From Pseudomonas sp. AKS31 (GTDB taxonomy: Bacteria > Pseudomonadota > Gammaproteobacteria > Pseudomonadales > Pseudomonadaceae), in assembly GCF_023634765.1 (NCBI RefSeq), contig NZ_JAMLFX010000009.1, positions 18,813-82,812 of the forward strand: 64,000 bases of DNA, in the 5' to 3' direction. A program made the position numbers and the translations under genes. The notes under the pieces are model-generated. The model was not told where the DNA came from. It did no database searches and saw only the letters and a program-made list of their open reading frames with translations. Shown one piece after another: positions 15,724 to 24,925 of the stretch. Numbering within the stretch: position 1 is the first letter of the stretch; every line of letters begins with the position of its first letter.

Positions 15724-16983
15724 GTGCCAATATCCGAAAGCTTCGCCCGACGTTTGCTCCCCCTGCTTGATGAGTTGACGACACGTTACCCGACGCCCTT
15801 TCATCTCTACGATGAGCGCGCCATCGTCCAGACTCATCGACGCGTCGCGCAGGCTTTCGCCGACAGCGCGTTTCGTCAGTACTTCGCGGTCAAGGCGCTG
15901 CCCACTCCAGCGATTCTGGCCCTGCTGCTCAAAGAGGGCAGCGGGCTGGATTGCTCATCGCCGGTCGAGCTGATGTTGGCCGAACGACTGGGTGCGCGGG
16001 GCGACGACATTGTCTTCACCTCCAACAATACCGCGCTCGGCGAATACCAGATGGCGCTCGACGCCGGAGCCCTGATTACCTTCGATGACCGCAGCATGCT
16101 CGACCGAGTGGCGACTTTGCCCGAGATTGTCGGGTTCCGCGTTTCACCTCATGGGGTCATCGCCCGCTCATCACAGATGGGCAACGCACAACAATCGAAA
16201 TTCGGCGTGCCCGATGCCGATCTGGTGCAAAGCTATCGCCAGGCCTATGACCTGGGTGCCCGACGTTTTGGTATCCACGGCATGATGTGCGCGAATGAGC
16301 TGTCACTGGAGGCTGCGGTGCAGGCCGGTGTGCAAGTGATCGAAGTGGCTGCACGTGTAGCGCGCGAGGCCGCCATCGAATTCGAGTACATCAATATCGG
16401 TGGGGGCCTGGGGATTCCTTACCGCACCGATGACCAGGCACTTGATCTGGACGCCTACGCCACCGCGCTGAAACAAGCGCTCAAGCAAGCCTTCCCGAGT
16501 AACACGCCGAAACTCCTGATGGAGTTGGGCCGTTTCATTACCGGCCCGCATGGGGTGTTGGTATCGCGGGTAATCAACCGCTGCAGCAAAGGCCGGGAAA
16601 TCGTCGGTCTCGACGCCTCGATGTCCGCGCTGATGCGTCCCGGACTGTACGGTGCCTACCACCACCTGACTTTACCTTTCGCCAGCCAACGCCCTGAAGG
16701 CGTGTTCGATGTGGTGGGCGCGCTGTGCGAAAACTTCGACAAGTTCGCCATCGATCGCCCTTTGCCGACGCCGGCCATCGGCGACCTGGCGCTGATTCAT
16801 GACACGGGCGCCCACGGCCATGCCATGGGTTTTACCTACAACGGCCGGCTGCGTCCGGCAGAACTGATGTTGACTGACAACGGCGATGTTGTGGAAATCC
16901 GTCGCGCGGAAACCTTCGACGACCATACCGGCCCGGTTCAATGGCAACCCGTCGACGTCTTCAACCCTCACAAGGATCGTTAA
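15724..16983 (+). CDS. tabA: Diaminopimelate decarboxylase-like TabA
   Basis: A 419-residue fold-III PLP enzyme of the ornithine/DAP/arginine decarboxylase group. The PLP lysine is Lys57 in YFAVKALPTP. The phosphate-binding loop (NIGGGLGIPY) and the MELGRFITGPHGVLVSRVI block are present. Compared with LysA it belongs to the TabA branch expected in a tabtoxin cluster, acting on a DAP-like intermediate. The start is GTG, with GAGGAG nine bases upstream. tabB begins directly after its TAA. Confidence 0.82.
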   Translation: MPISESFARRLLPLLDELTTRYPTPFHLYDERAIVQTHRRVAQAFADSAFRQYFAVKALPTPAILALLLKEGSGLDCSSPVELMLAERLGARGDDIVFTSNNTALGEYQMALDAGALITFDDRSMLDRVATLPEIVGFRVSPHGVIARSSQMGNAQQSKFGVPDADLVQSYRQAYDLGARRFGIHGMMCANELSLEAAVQAGVQVIEVAARVAREAAIEFEYINIGGGLGIPYRTDDQALDLDAYATALKQALKQAFPSNTPKLLMELGRFITGPHGVLVSRVINRCSKGREIVGLDASMSALMRPGLYGAYHHLTLPFASQRPEGVFDVVGALCENFDKFAIDRPLPTPAIGDLALIHDTGAHGHAMGFTYNGRLRPAELMLTDNGDVVEIRRAETFDDHTGPVQWQPVDVFNPHKDR

Positions 16984-17814
16984 ATGAGTAACCGTGCATT
17001 GATTGAACAGGCCTTTGAACGGCGTTCGCAACTGACGTCGGCAGAGCTGCAGGCTCTTGTACCCGCCATCGAAGACGGCCTCGGCGCACTGGAAAGCGGT
17101 GAACTGCGCGCAGCGCGCCTGGAAGACGGCCAGTGGGTCGCCGATACGTTCGTCAAGAAACTCATCCTGCTGTCGTTCCTCACCCGCGAAAACCATGTGG
17201 GCGAAACCGCTCCATGGCGGCCGAAAAGCTACGACAAACTACCCCTCAAATTCGAGCACTGGGATGACGCCGCGTTCCGCGACGCACGTATCCGCGTAGT
17301 GCCCGGCGCGGTGGTCCGGGCGGGCGCGTACATCGCTCCGGGTGCGGTGCTGATGCCCTGCTTTATCAACATCGGCGCTTATGTCGGCGAAGGCACCATG
17401 ATCGATACCTGGTCGACTGTCGGTTCCTGCGCGCAGGTCGGCGCACGTTGCCATATTTCCGGTGGCGTGGGTCTGGGCGGCGTGCTCGAACCGATCGGCA
17501 ACAATCCGGTGGTCATCGAGGACAACGTGTTCATCGGTGCCCGCAGCGAGGTCGCCGAGGGGGTGATCGTGCGTAACGGTGCGGTAATTGGCATGGGCGT
17601 CTACCTTGGCGCCTCGACCCCGATCGTCGACCGCGAAACCGGCGACGTGCGCTTCGGCGAAGTCCCGGCCAATGCGGTGGTGATCGCCGGTAACCGCGCT
17701 GACCCGAAATTGCCGGGAGTATCCCTGGCCTGTGCGGTAATCGTGAAATATGTCGATGAGCGCACCCGATCCAAAACCTCGCTCAACGATCTGGTCAGAG
17801 AGCTCAGCCGATGA
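16984..17814 (+). CDS. tabB: Tetrahydrodipicolinate N-acyltransferase-like TabB (DapD paralogue)
   Basis: A 276-residue left-handed beta-helix acyltransferase of the DapD family, recognisable by hexapeptide turns (VRAGAYIAPGAVLMPCFINIGAYVGEGTMIDTWSTVGSCAQVG) and the long N-terminal helical domain. DapD transfers succinyl from succinyl-CoA to tetrahydrodipicolinate. TabB is thought to act on the same substrate and divert lysine-pathway carbon into tabtoxinine. It is coupled to tabA (adjacent stop and start) and overlaps tabD by ATGA. Confidence 0.85.
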   Translation: MSNRALIEQAFERRSQLTSAELQALVPAIEDGLGALESGELRAARLEDGQWVADTFVKKLILLSFLTRENHVGETAPWRPKSYDKLPLKFEHWDDAAFRDARIRVVPGAVVRAGAYIAPGAVLMPCFINIGAYVGEGTMIDTWSTVGSCAQVGARCHISGGVGLGGVLEPIGNNPVVIEDNVFIGARSEVAEGVIVRNGAVIGMGVYLGASTPIVDRETGDVRFGEVPANAVVIAGNRADPKLPGVSLACAVIVKYVDERTRSKTSLNDLVRELSR

Positions 17815-18992
17815 CCGCCGCAGGCAATGCCTTCGCCAGACTGCAAAGCCTGCTGGATGACCTGCCGTCCGCGACCGGGCAGCCGGTCATCGCCCTGCAC
17901 CTGGGCGAAACCCGGCTTGGGGATCCGACACCACTGCTGGCGCCACTGTGCGAACTCGACCAGTGGACGCGCTACCCGCCTCTGTCCGGCACTGCGCAAT
18001 TGCGTGAAGCCTACAGTGATTGGCTACGACGTCGCTTCGGCGTGCGAGCCGGTCTCGAAGAAGACCGTATCGCCATCGAACCTACGCCGGGCACCAAACA
18101 GGCCGTCGCCACCTGCATCGCGCTCGCCGTGACCCGCGCACGGGCACGTGGCGTAAAAGCACCAGTAGTGGTCCTGCCCAATCCGTTTTACCCGACGTAT
18201 GTCGCGGCCACCGATGCCGCCGGTGCGCAAGCACTGTTTTATGACGTGAACGACGCTGACCTGTTGGCCAGCCTCGCCCACCAACTGGATCAGGCCGGTG
18301 ACAGCATCGCGGCGCTGGTGCTGTGCAACCCTGGCAATCCGCTGGGCAACATACTGCCTGCCAGCACATTGATCAGCCTCAGCCACATGGCCTTTCACGC
18401 CCAGGCGACGTTATTGGTCGACGAGTGCTACACCGATCTCGTCCGGCACTCACCACCACCAGGCTATCTCAGCCTGGTGGAAGCCGATGCGGTTGCGCCC
18501 TGCCCGTTCGTGGTTTTACACAGCCTGTCGAAACGCTCGGCGGCACCGGGTTTGCGCAGTGGTTTCATTGCCGGCGATCCGTCCAGCGTCGCTGCTTATG
18601 CCGGCTTCAACCGCAGTTGCGGAGTCTCACTGGCCTGGCCGGTGTGCAGCGCGGGCGCAGCGCTCTGGCACGATGAAACTCATGTGCAGCGTCAGCAACA
18701 GGCACTGCAGTGCAATTGGGATCTGGCCGATGAGTACCTCACCGCAGTACCCGATTACCGTCGCGCCGATGCCGGTTTTTTCCTGTGGCTGGCGGTCGGC
18801 GATGGTGAAGAGGTCGCGCGCCGACTCTGGAGCGAACAGGGTTTGCGTGTGATGCCTGGTCGCTACCTGTGTCATGAAGACGCCAAGGGTGCCAACCCCG
18901 GAAAAGCGTTCGTGCGCATTGCACTGGTTCATCAGGAACCGATCATGCGCCAGGCCCTGCTGCGCCTCAGGGCCGGACTTGTGGGCAGTTAA
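17811..18992 (+). CDS. tabD: Aminotransferase TabD (DapC-like, fold type I)
   Basis: A 393-residue class I/II PLP aminotransferase related to succinyl-diaminopimelate aminotransferase. The PLP lysine is Lys241 in HSLSKRSAAPGLRSGF; PNPFYPTY, CNPGNPLG and LVDECYTDL are the other cofactor-site blocks. It would aminate the acylated keto-intermediate made after TabB. It overlaps tabB by four bases, and its stop TAA is shared palindromically (ttaa) with the convergent M20 deacylase gene. Confidence 0.84.
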   Translation: MTAAGNAFARLQSLLDDLPSATGQPVIALHLGETRLGDPTPLLAPLCELDQWTRYPPLSGTAQLREAYSDWLRRRFGVRAGLEEDRIAIEPTPGTKQAVATCIALAVTRARARGVKAPVVVLPNPFYPTYVAATDAAGAQALFYDVNDADLLASLAHQLDQAGDSIAALVLCNPGNPLGNILPASTLISLSHMAFHAQATLLVDECYTDLVRHSPPPGYLSLVEADAVAPCPFVVLHSLSKRSAAPGLRSGFIAGDPSSVAAYAGFNRSCGVSLAWPVCSAGAALWHDETHVQRQQQALQCNWDLADEYLTAVPDYRRADAGFFLWLAVGDGEEVARRLWSEQGLRVMPGRYLCHEDAKGANPGKAFVRIALVHQEPIMRQALLRLRAGLVGS

Positions 18993-20164
18993 CGTTCGAC
19001 TGGCTGCAGGCGTTGGCGGACCAGCGCAACCCAATAGGCAACGCCCAGTGGCATGATCTCGTCATTGAAGTCATAACGCGGGTTGTGCAACGAGCAGCCG
19101 CCTTCAGCCGAGCCATTGCCGATCCAGATGTAGGCACCGGGTTTGCGCTCGAGCATGAAGGCGAAGTCCTCCCCGGTCATGCTCGGTGCGACCCCGGTAC
19201 CCACGTTTTCGCGGCCCGCAACAGCACTGGCAGCAGCAACGCAATGATCCGCATGCACGGCGCTGTTGATCAGCGGCGGCGAGCCGAACTCGAAAAACTT
19301 CAGCGACGCTCGAACCCCCATCCCGGCGGCCAACTGCTCGACCATCTCGGTCATTCGACGCGATGCGATCTCGCCGGCCTCGCGGCGGAAGTAACGCATG
19401 GTGCCGCCCAGCCGTGCAGTGTCGGGAACGATGTTGTGGGTATCGCCGGCGTGGAACTGGGTGACACTGAGAACCAGCGCATCGGCAGGGTCGATATTGC
19501 GCGAGACGATGCTCTGTAACGCAGTCACCAAATGGGCCGCGGCCAGCAACGGATCGGCGCCTTGGTGAGGCATCGCCGCATGGCAACCACAACCGCTGAC
19601 AACCATTTCGAACGGCCTCGCCCCCGCCATCGCCGCACCGTGGTGAACCACGAATCGACCGGTCGCAAGACCGGGCCAGTTGTGCAGACCGTAGACGCAC
19701 TCAGCGCGGAATTTCTCGAACAGACCCGCCGTCATCATCGCCTTCGCACCCGTGCCGATTTCCTCGGCCGGCTGAAACACCAGATGCACTTTGCCGGCGA
19801 AACTGCGATCTGCCGCCAATTGGCGGGCAGCGCCCAACAGCATGGCGCTATGGCCGTCGTGGCCACAGGCATGCATCCAGCCGTCGTGGACTGAGCGATG
19901 GGCAAAGGTGTTTTCTTCCTGGATGGGCAGCGCATCCATGTCGGCGCGCAGTGCAATCTCGATACCTGGTCGCTCGCCTTCGATGGTTGCGACGACACCC
20001 GTACCGCCGATGCCGATATGCGGTTGCAAATCAAAGCTGCGCAATATCTCTGCGATGAAAGCGCTGGTCTTGCGCTCGGCAAAACCCGCTTCCGGATGTT
20101 GATGCAGCCAGCGACGCCAGCCGATCATTTGTTCCTGCAGTGCGAAATCCGTTTCCGTTGCCAT
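18989..20164 (-). CDS. M20D amidohydrolase / N-acyl-diaminopimelate deacetylase-like
   Basis: A 391-residue metal-dependent amidohydrolase of the M20D group (hippurate, IAA-amino acid and N-acetyl-DAP deacetylases). Visible are RRWLHQHPEAGFAE, RADMDALPI, the zinc block ACGHDGHSAMLLG, FQPAEEIGTGAKAM and GLHNWPGLATGR. It converges on tabD with an overlapping stop, which ties it to the cluster. It may remove the acyl group added by TabB, or one added by the GNAT domain of TblD, before or after export. The start MATETDF at 20164 has an AGGAAC site. A general aminoacylase is the alternative. Confidence 0.75.
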   Translation of the reverse strand: MATETDFALQEQMIGWRRWLHQHPEAGFAERKTSAFIAEILRSFDLQPHIGIGGTGVVATIEGERPGIEIALRADMDALPIQEENTFAHRSVHDGWMHACGHDGHSAMLLGAARQLAADRSFAGKVHLVFQPAEEIGTGAKAMMTAGLFEKFRAECVYGLHNWPGLATGRFVVHHGAAMAGARPFEMVVSGCGCHAAMPHQGADPLLAAAHLVTALQSIVSRNIDPADALVLSVTQFHAGDTHNIVPDTARLGGTMRYFRREAGEIASRRMTEMVEQLAAGMGVRASLKFFEFGSPPLINSAVHADHCVAAASAVAGRENVGTGVAPSMTGEDFAFMLERKPGAYIWIGNGSAEGGCSLHNPRYDFNDEIMPLGVAYWVALVRQRLQPVER

Positions 20165-20313
20165 CGTGACGTTCCTGTCCCTGGAGTTGCTCTGAGTCGC
20201 CACACTATTCTGTGTAATTGAACTTCGCAACTGGCACCGATGCACGTCATGAACACTGCTGCTTTTTGAGCTCACCATGCTTGAGTGAGAGTCGGGCTGA
20301 CCCGCTCCCGCAG

Positions 20314-20351
20314 GGGTGGTGGTGGATGACGATGCGCCACAACCACCACCC
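20314..20351 (-). terminator. Possible terminator after tpsA
   Basis: GGGTGGTGGT pairs with ACCACCACCC around an 18-base loop just past the tpsA stop. The stem is strong but the minus-strand T-run is missing, so termination is uncertain. Confidence 0.4.
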
Positions 20352-20358
20352 TTCGGGT

Positions 20359-23300
20359 TTAGCCTCTTTCGTCGATCCCCGCTTGCAGGGACTGGCCGTT
20401 CAGATGCCCGCTCAGCGTGACGGGGCCGACCTTCAGATTGCCGTTTTCAAGGGAAACCTTCGGTGCGTTTTCTTCCTTCTTCTGTGGCAATTCCAACCCG
20501 GCCGTCACACTGTAATCGAGGTTGTTCAGGTCAGTGCTGACGACCTTCGAGTCCCCCAGATCAACCTTGCCTTGCGTTGCCAAAATCCGCGCGCCAGTCA
20601 GTTGCGTGCCGCCGCCCACTGCGAGGTTCACGCCCTGGCTGGCACTGATCGCAGACGCCTGCGCAACGCTGTCCTTGTGTGCATATTCGCCCTGCGCTTT
20701 CAGCGTCGGTTTGTAGTCGGTGCCGGCGAGTTTTTCCTTGTCGCTCGGTGGATTTTTCTTCGCGGTCAGCCCCAGATCGACATCGACCTTGGCGTGGTTG
20801 CTGGTGTCCTGACGGCTTGCAACGGTCAGATCACCCGCGACTTTGCCGCTGATATTTTTAGCGTCGATCCGCGCCCCCGCCAGTTGTGCATCCTCAGCGC
20901 TGTTCAACACCACGCTGTCAGCCTTGATCTGGCTGTTCTGCTGGGTGCTGCCCTGCAGGTAATCCACGCCAACCTTGGCCCCGGCATTGAAACCGTGATC
21001 GCTGCTGGCTTTTTCATCCTCGGCGGTCGGGGTTTTGCTGCTCAGGTTGCCGCCAGCATTCAGTGCGACATTCCAGTTATTGCGGTTGACGGTGGACTGC
21101 GCCGACTCCTGCACGTAACCGCCCTTCTGCGCATCAATGCTGACGTTCGGTGCGCCGACCTGAGTGCCTTGCAGATGAATCGATTCCCCGCTCAACACGA
21201 CGCCGGTCTGGCTGCTGAGCTGACCACCGGTAAGGGTTTTCGAATCCTCGTTGACCCGACCGATATTGAAGTTGCCACTCAGATTGCCGCCCTGATCGCG
21301 ACTCTTCTCGCTGCTGGTTTTGCTGCCGCCGCCCTTCAAGCCGCCGCCGAGGTTGCTGCCGGTGGCGGTGTGGGTGTCGGTGGCCGCTTGCAGATCGAGC
21401 TTGCCGTCGGCGTGCAGATCGATGGTGCCAGCGCTGTCGATTTTCGTGCCTTGCAGAACCTGATTGCCGCCGCCGCTGAACTGCACCGGGCCGTTGCCGC
21501 TGATGCTCGCCACATGGGCCTGGGTGTCAGTGCTTTGCTTGCCGGTGTGATCGAGCTGGAACCCGGCGCCGAGATCGACGTTGGTGCCATCGGTGCCCGG
21601 CAAGGTGCCGACCGTCAGCGAGCCATTGCCGCGCAGGCTGCTGTCATTGCTGGTCTGCCGGTCATTGGCCTGATTCAGCGCCAGATCACCTCCAGTCTTG
21701 ATGCTCACACCGCCCTGCCCACCGTCGAAACGGCTGCCTTCGAACTGCGCATCGCCGCCGACCTTGATGTTCACCCCCTGGCTGCCGGCGTAAGCGCCGA
21801 CCACGGCGCTGGAACTGTCCTTGCTCGACGCACTGCTGCCACCCGCGCCGCTGCCGGCGACATTCACGTCTTCACCGGTCTTGGTGTAGACGCGCACGTC
21901 GACCTTGGCATCCACCGCGTTGGCACTGCTGTTGTGTGTGTTGCTCGCGGCGTCGGCAAGCAGCTTGTCAGCGCTGATGTTCACTTGGCCGGCGCTGGCG
22001 TTGTATTGGGTGCCTTGGTCGTGCAGCGTGCCGGTGGTTTTCACATCGACGGAGCCGCCGGCAAAACGGCTGACCACGGCGTTGCTGCTCTGCTCGGTGT
22101 TGCTGGCACTGCCGTGACCGACCGCAACGTCGACACCGACATTCGGCTGACCGAGACTGGCCAGCGAGTCCTTGTCCGGCACCTTGCCGTTGAGCACGTC
22201 CTTGACCGCGCCAGCGATCGGCCGAGCGATGTCTTTGTACTCGACGTTAGCGCCGATATCCGCCGACCAATTGCTCTCTTTATGCGTGCTGCTGCCAGTG
22301 TTGCTGGCCGCACGGTTGTCGACTTCGTTGGCGGCAATATTCAAATCGTTGCCAGCCTTGAGCTGCGCGCCCTCGGTGGCGAGTTTGTCGGCATTGATGG
22401 TCAGGCCGCCGTTGCTCTGCACGCTAGTGGTTTGCGCGGTGGTTTTGCCGATCGAATCCTGCGTCGTGCCGTGGGCGAAATCGACGCCACTGCCGGCGCG
22501 GTCGAGGCCGCCGGTGTAGTAGAAACCACCGCCGGTGCTGGAGGTGTCGGTGGTGGTTTTGTGGCTGTCCGCTTCGGCGAGCAACGAGACATTTTTGCCG
22601 CTCAACGTCGTGTCGCCGGCGGTGGATTTGACCTCCGCGCCTTTGAGCGTGACGTCACCGCCGGCCTTCACCTGCACACTGCCGCCGCTGAGGCTGGAGC
22701 CTTGCTGGGCGACATCGTTGCGGGTCACGGTTTGTTGCTTGTCTTCGTAGTGAATCCCGGCGCGATACTGCTCGGGCGTTTGCTCTTTGGCGTACGCATC
22801 GAAGCCACGGGTTTGCGTGGTGGAACTGCTGTCAGACGTGTTCTGCGCAGAATGCACATTGACGTCACCGGCTGCGTCGGCCGTCAGTGCTCCGTCAGCC
22901 TTGACCGTCGAGCCCGCCACCTCGATGTCCTTGGCACTCTTGAGCTTGAGGTTGCTGTCGGACACCAGTTCACTGCGCACGGTGCTGCTGTCCTGGCTGT
23001 TCTGCCGCGATTCGTCCTTGGTGATGCCGAAGAATTTGCTGTCCTTGTCGTGGTTGTTGCTGTGCGAGGTGTCCTGCACACCGTCGATCACCAGCGAACC
23101 CTTGTCGCTGATCACGCTGGCGTCGGTGCCGCCACGCACTTGGCTGCCGCTGATGCGCACGTCGTCAGCCTTGACGGTCAACTTGCCGCTGGCGTTGACC
23201 TTGCTGCCCTGATGCTGGGTCTTGCCCTTGTCGGCATCACCGGTCTTGCCGAAGAAACCACCGCCGACCAGGTCACCGGAATAGCGGTTGTCGCTGCTGC

Positions 23301-24828
23301 GATCGGTTCTTGTGGCGGTGGTGATTTCCACCTGCTTACCGGCCAGTTGCACGTCGCCGGCGCTGCTCAACTCGGCGCCTTCGGAGCGCAACAACGCGGC
23401 GGTTTGCAGGGCAATGTTGCCGGCCTTCAACTGGCTGGTGACACTGCGCTGCTCTTCGCTGCTGCTGTTCCAATCGGCTTTCCACAGGTGTTTGCGGTGG
23501 TTGCCTTGATCGGTTTGCGTGTGGCTTTCAGTGGCGGCGCTCAAGCGCAGATCGCCGCCGCTGTGCACGTCGAGATGCTTCGTCGCTTCGACCTTGGCGG
23601 CTTTCAGTTCGGTGTCTTTACCGGACGACAATCTGGTGTCGCGACTGGCGATAATCTGGCTACCGTGCTGACGCGACTCGCTGTCGGTCTGAGTACGGTC
23701 GTAGGTTTCCCAAGTGATGCCGATGGTGCTGTTGTTCCAGTTTTCGCGCTTTTCCTGAAGTTTGCGGCTTTCGACCGTGGACAAAGTCAGGTTGCGTTTC
23801 GCCTCAACGGTGACGTCGCGAGCGCTGACGTCAGTAGCGGCCAAGGTCAGATCCTTGCCGCTGTGCAAGCCGACATCGCCCTGACTGCTACGGATATCGG
23901 CACGGGTCACGTCGAGGCTGTTGGCCACGGCTTCACCGCTGACACTCAAGTCACCGGCGGAACGAATCTGCACGCCGTCACGCCCGGCGACTTGCACCGC
24001 GCCCACCCGCACGCCAGCACCTTCGGCGGTGCTGACAATATTGATGCGCCCGGCCTGCATCGCGCCGAACAGGCTGGCGTCGATGCGTTGATCAGCGGTG
24101 TTGCCCGCTGGATCCACGGTTTTCACCTGACCGCTGGCGTAGTCGACCTGATTGCGCCCGACCGTAAGATTCAACTGATCGCGCGCGGTGATCGCACCCT
24201 GGCTGTCGATACGCGGCGCGATCAGGTTGATCGAACCTTCGCCGTTACGCAGACCGCCGCTGTGAATCTGCAACTGACCGCTGGCGTCGCGGCTGTTCAG
24301 ACTTTGCAGTTTGCCGTCATTCAATTCCGGGCGACCGACTACCAGATTGGCATTCGGCGTGTTGATGAAGCTGCCGCCATTGACCGAGATGCCGTTGGGG
24401 TTGGCCAGCACGTAATCGGCGGGACGACCGAAGATTTCCTGCGCACCGTTGATGGCCGAAGGATTGCGGCTGATCACTTCGTTGAGGATCACGCTCGCCG
24501 CCTGACCTTGCAGTTGCGGGTTGGCTGCCAATTGCCCGGCCAGTTGCGATTGCCCGGCCTGCAAGGCGTTGTTCAGGACCAAGCCCTGGCGGTCGACGTT
24601 GTAGTCGAGGAACTGGTTGTGCGACAGGCCCGAACCGTTGGGCGCGACGATGTTGACGATGGGCACACCGCCCTGGGTCTGCAATTGCGCGGTACCGCCG
24701 GGGCCAGGTGCGACCACGACGCCGCCGGCGAGCGCGCTCGGCAGGTGCACGGCGAAGAACAGGCTGGCAATCGCCCAGCGCAATTTGCCCCGAGGCGAAA
24801 GATGAAATGCAAAGGTGTGTGCTGGCAT
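20359..24828 (-). CDS. Two-partner secretion exoprotein TpsA, FHA/CdiA-like without toxin tip
   Basis: A 1489-residue secreted filamentous haemagglutinin-like protein. It has an extended signal peptide (about 1-35, ending SALA) and the TPS domain (VVVAPGPGGTAQLQTQGGVPIVNIVAPNGSGLSHNQFLDYNV; ANPNGISVNGGSFINTPNANLVVG). A long beta-helical repeat region follows, with haemagglutinin repeats such as GGDVTLKGAEVKSTAGDTTLSG. The protein ends inside this repeat-type sequence. No VENN pretoxin motif or toxin domain is seen, and no small immunity gene follows. It could be an adhesin or a CdiA remnant. The ATG at 24828 has GGAG upstream. Its transporter gene precedes it. Confidence 0.85.
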   Translation of the reverse strand: MPAHTFAFHLSPRGKLRWAIASLFFAVHLPSALAGGVVVAPGPGGTAQLQTQGGVPIVNIVAPNGSGLSHNQFLDYNVDRQGLVLNNALQAGQSQLAGQLAANPQLQGQAASVILNEVISRNPSAINGAQEIFGRPADYVLANPNGISVNGGSFINTPNANLVVGRPELNDGKLQSLNSRDASGQLQIHSGGLRNGEGSINLIAPRIDSQGAITARDQLNLTVGRNQVDYASGQVKTVDPAGNTADQRIDASLFGAMQAGRINIVSTAEGAGVRVGAVQVAGRDGVQIRSAGDLSVSGEAVANSLDVTRADIRSSQGDVGLHSGKDLTLAATDVSARDVTVEAKRNLTLSTVESRKLQEKRENWNNSTIGITWETYDRTQTDSESRQHGSQIIASRDTRLSSGKDTELKAAKVEATKHLDVHSGGDLRLSAATESHTQTDQGNHRKHLWKADWNSSSEEQRSVTSQLKAGNIALQTAALLRSEGAELSSAGDVQLAGKQVEITTATRTDRSSDNRYSGDLVGGGFFGKTGDADKGKTQHQGSKVNASGKLTVKADDVRISGSQVRGGTDASVISDKGSLVIDGVQDTSHSNNHDKDSKFFGITKDESRQNSQDSSTVRSELVSDSNLKLKSAKDIEVAGSTVKADGALTADAAGDVNVHSAQNTSDSSSTTQTRGFDAYAKEQTPEQYRAGIHYEDKQQTVTRNDVAQQGSSLSGGSVQVKAGGDVTLKGAEVKSTAGDTTLSGKNVSLLAEADSHKTTTDTSSTGGGFYYTGGLDRAGSGVDFAHGTTQDSIGKTTAQTTSVQSNGGLTINADKLATEGAQLKAGNDLNIAANEVDNRAASNTGSSTHKESNWSADIGANVEYKDIARPIAGAVKDVLNGKVPDKDSLASLGQPNVGVDVAVGHGSASNTEQSSNAVVSRFAGGSVDVKTTGTLHDQGTQYNASAGQVNISADKLLADAASNTHNSSANAVDAKVDVRVYTKTGEDVNVAGSGAGGSSASSKDSSSAVVGAYAGSQGVNIKVGGDAQFEGSRFDGGQGGVSIKTGGDLALNQANDRQTSNDSSLRGNGSLTVGTLPGTDGTNVDLGAGFQLDHTGKQSTDTQAHVASISGNGPVQFSGGGNQVLQGTKIDSAGTIDLHADGKLDLQAATDTHTATGSNLGGGLKGGGSKTSSEKSRDQGGNLSGNFNIGRVNEDSKTLTGGQLSSQTGVVLSGESIHLQGTQVGAPNVSIDAQKGGYVQESAQSTVNRNNWNVALNAGGNLSSKTPTAEDEKASSDHGFNAGAKVGVDYLQGSTQQNSQIKADSVVLNSAEDAQLAGARIDAKNISGKVAGDLTVASRQDTSNHAKVDVDLGLTAKKNPPSDKEKLAGTDYKPTLKAQGEYAHKDSVAQASAISASQGVNLAVGGGTQLTGARILATQGKVDLGDSKVVSTDLNNLDYSVTAGLELPQKKEENAPKVSLENGNLKVGPVTLSGHLNGQSLQAGIDERG

Positions 24829-24925
24829 AAAAACGTCTCCATGTGAGTACGGCATCACGTCGCGCGTTTAGTCTTGGCCGTGGCTGACGCGCTCAGATCC
24901 GACGGCTGTTTGTTCACTGCGTTGT

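Noticed and set aside
20218..24846. A 1542-codon open frame on the plus strand
   Set aside because: It is the exact antisense of the two-partner exoprotein. The minus strand has the signal peptide, TPS domain and repeats; the plus product has no domain and arises from high-GC codon bias.
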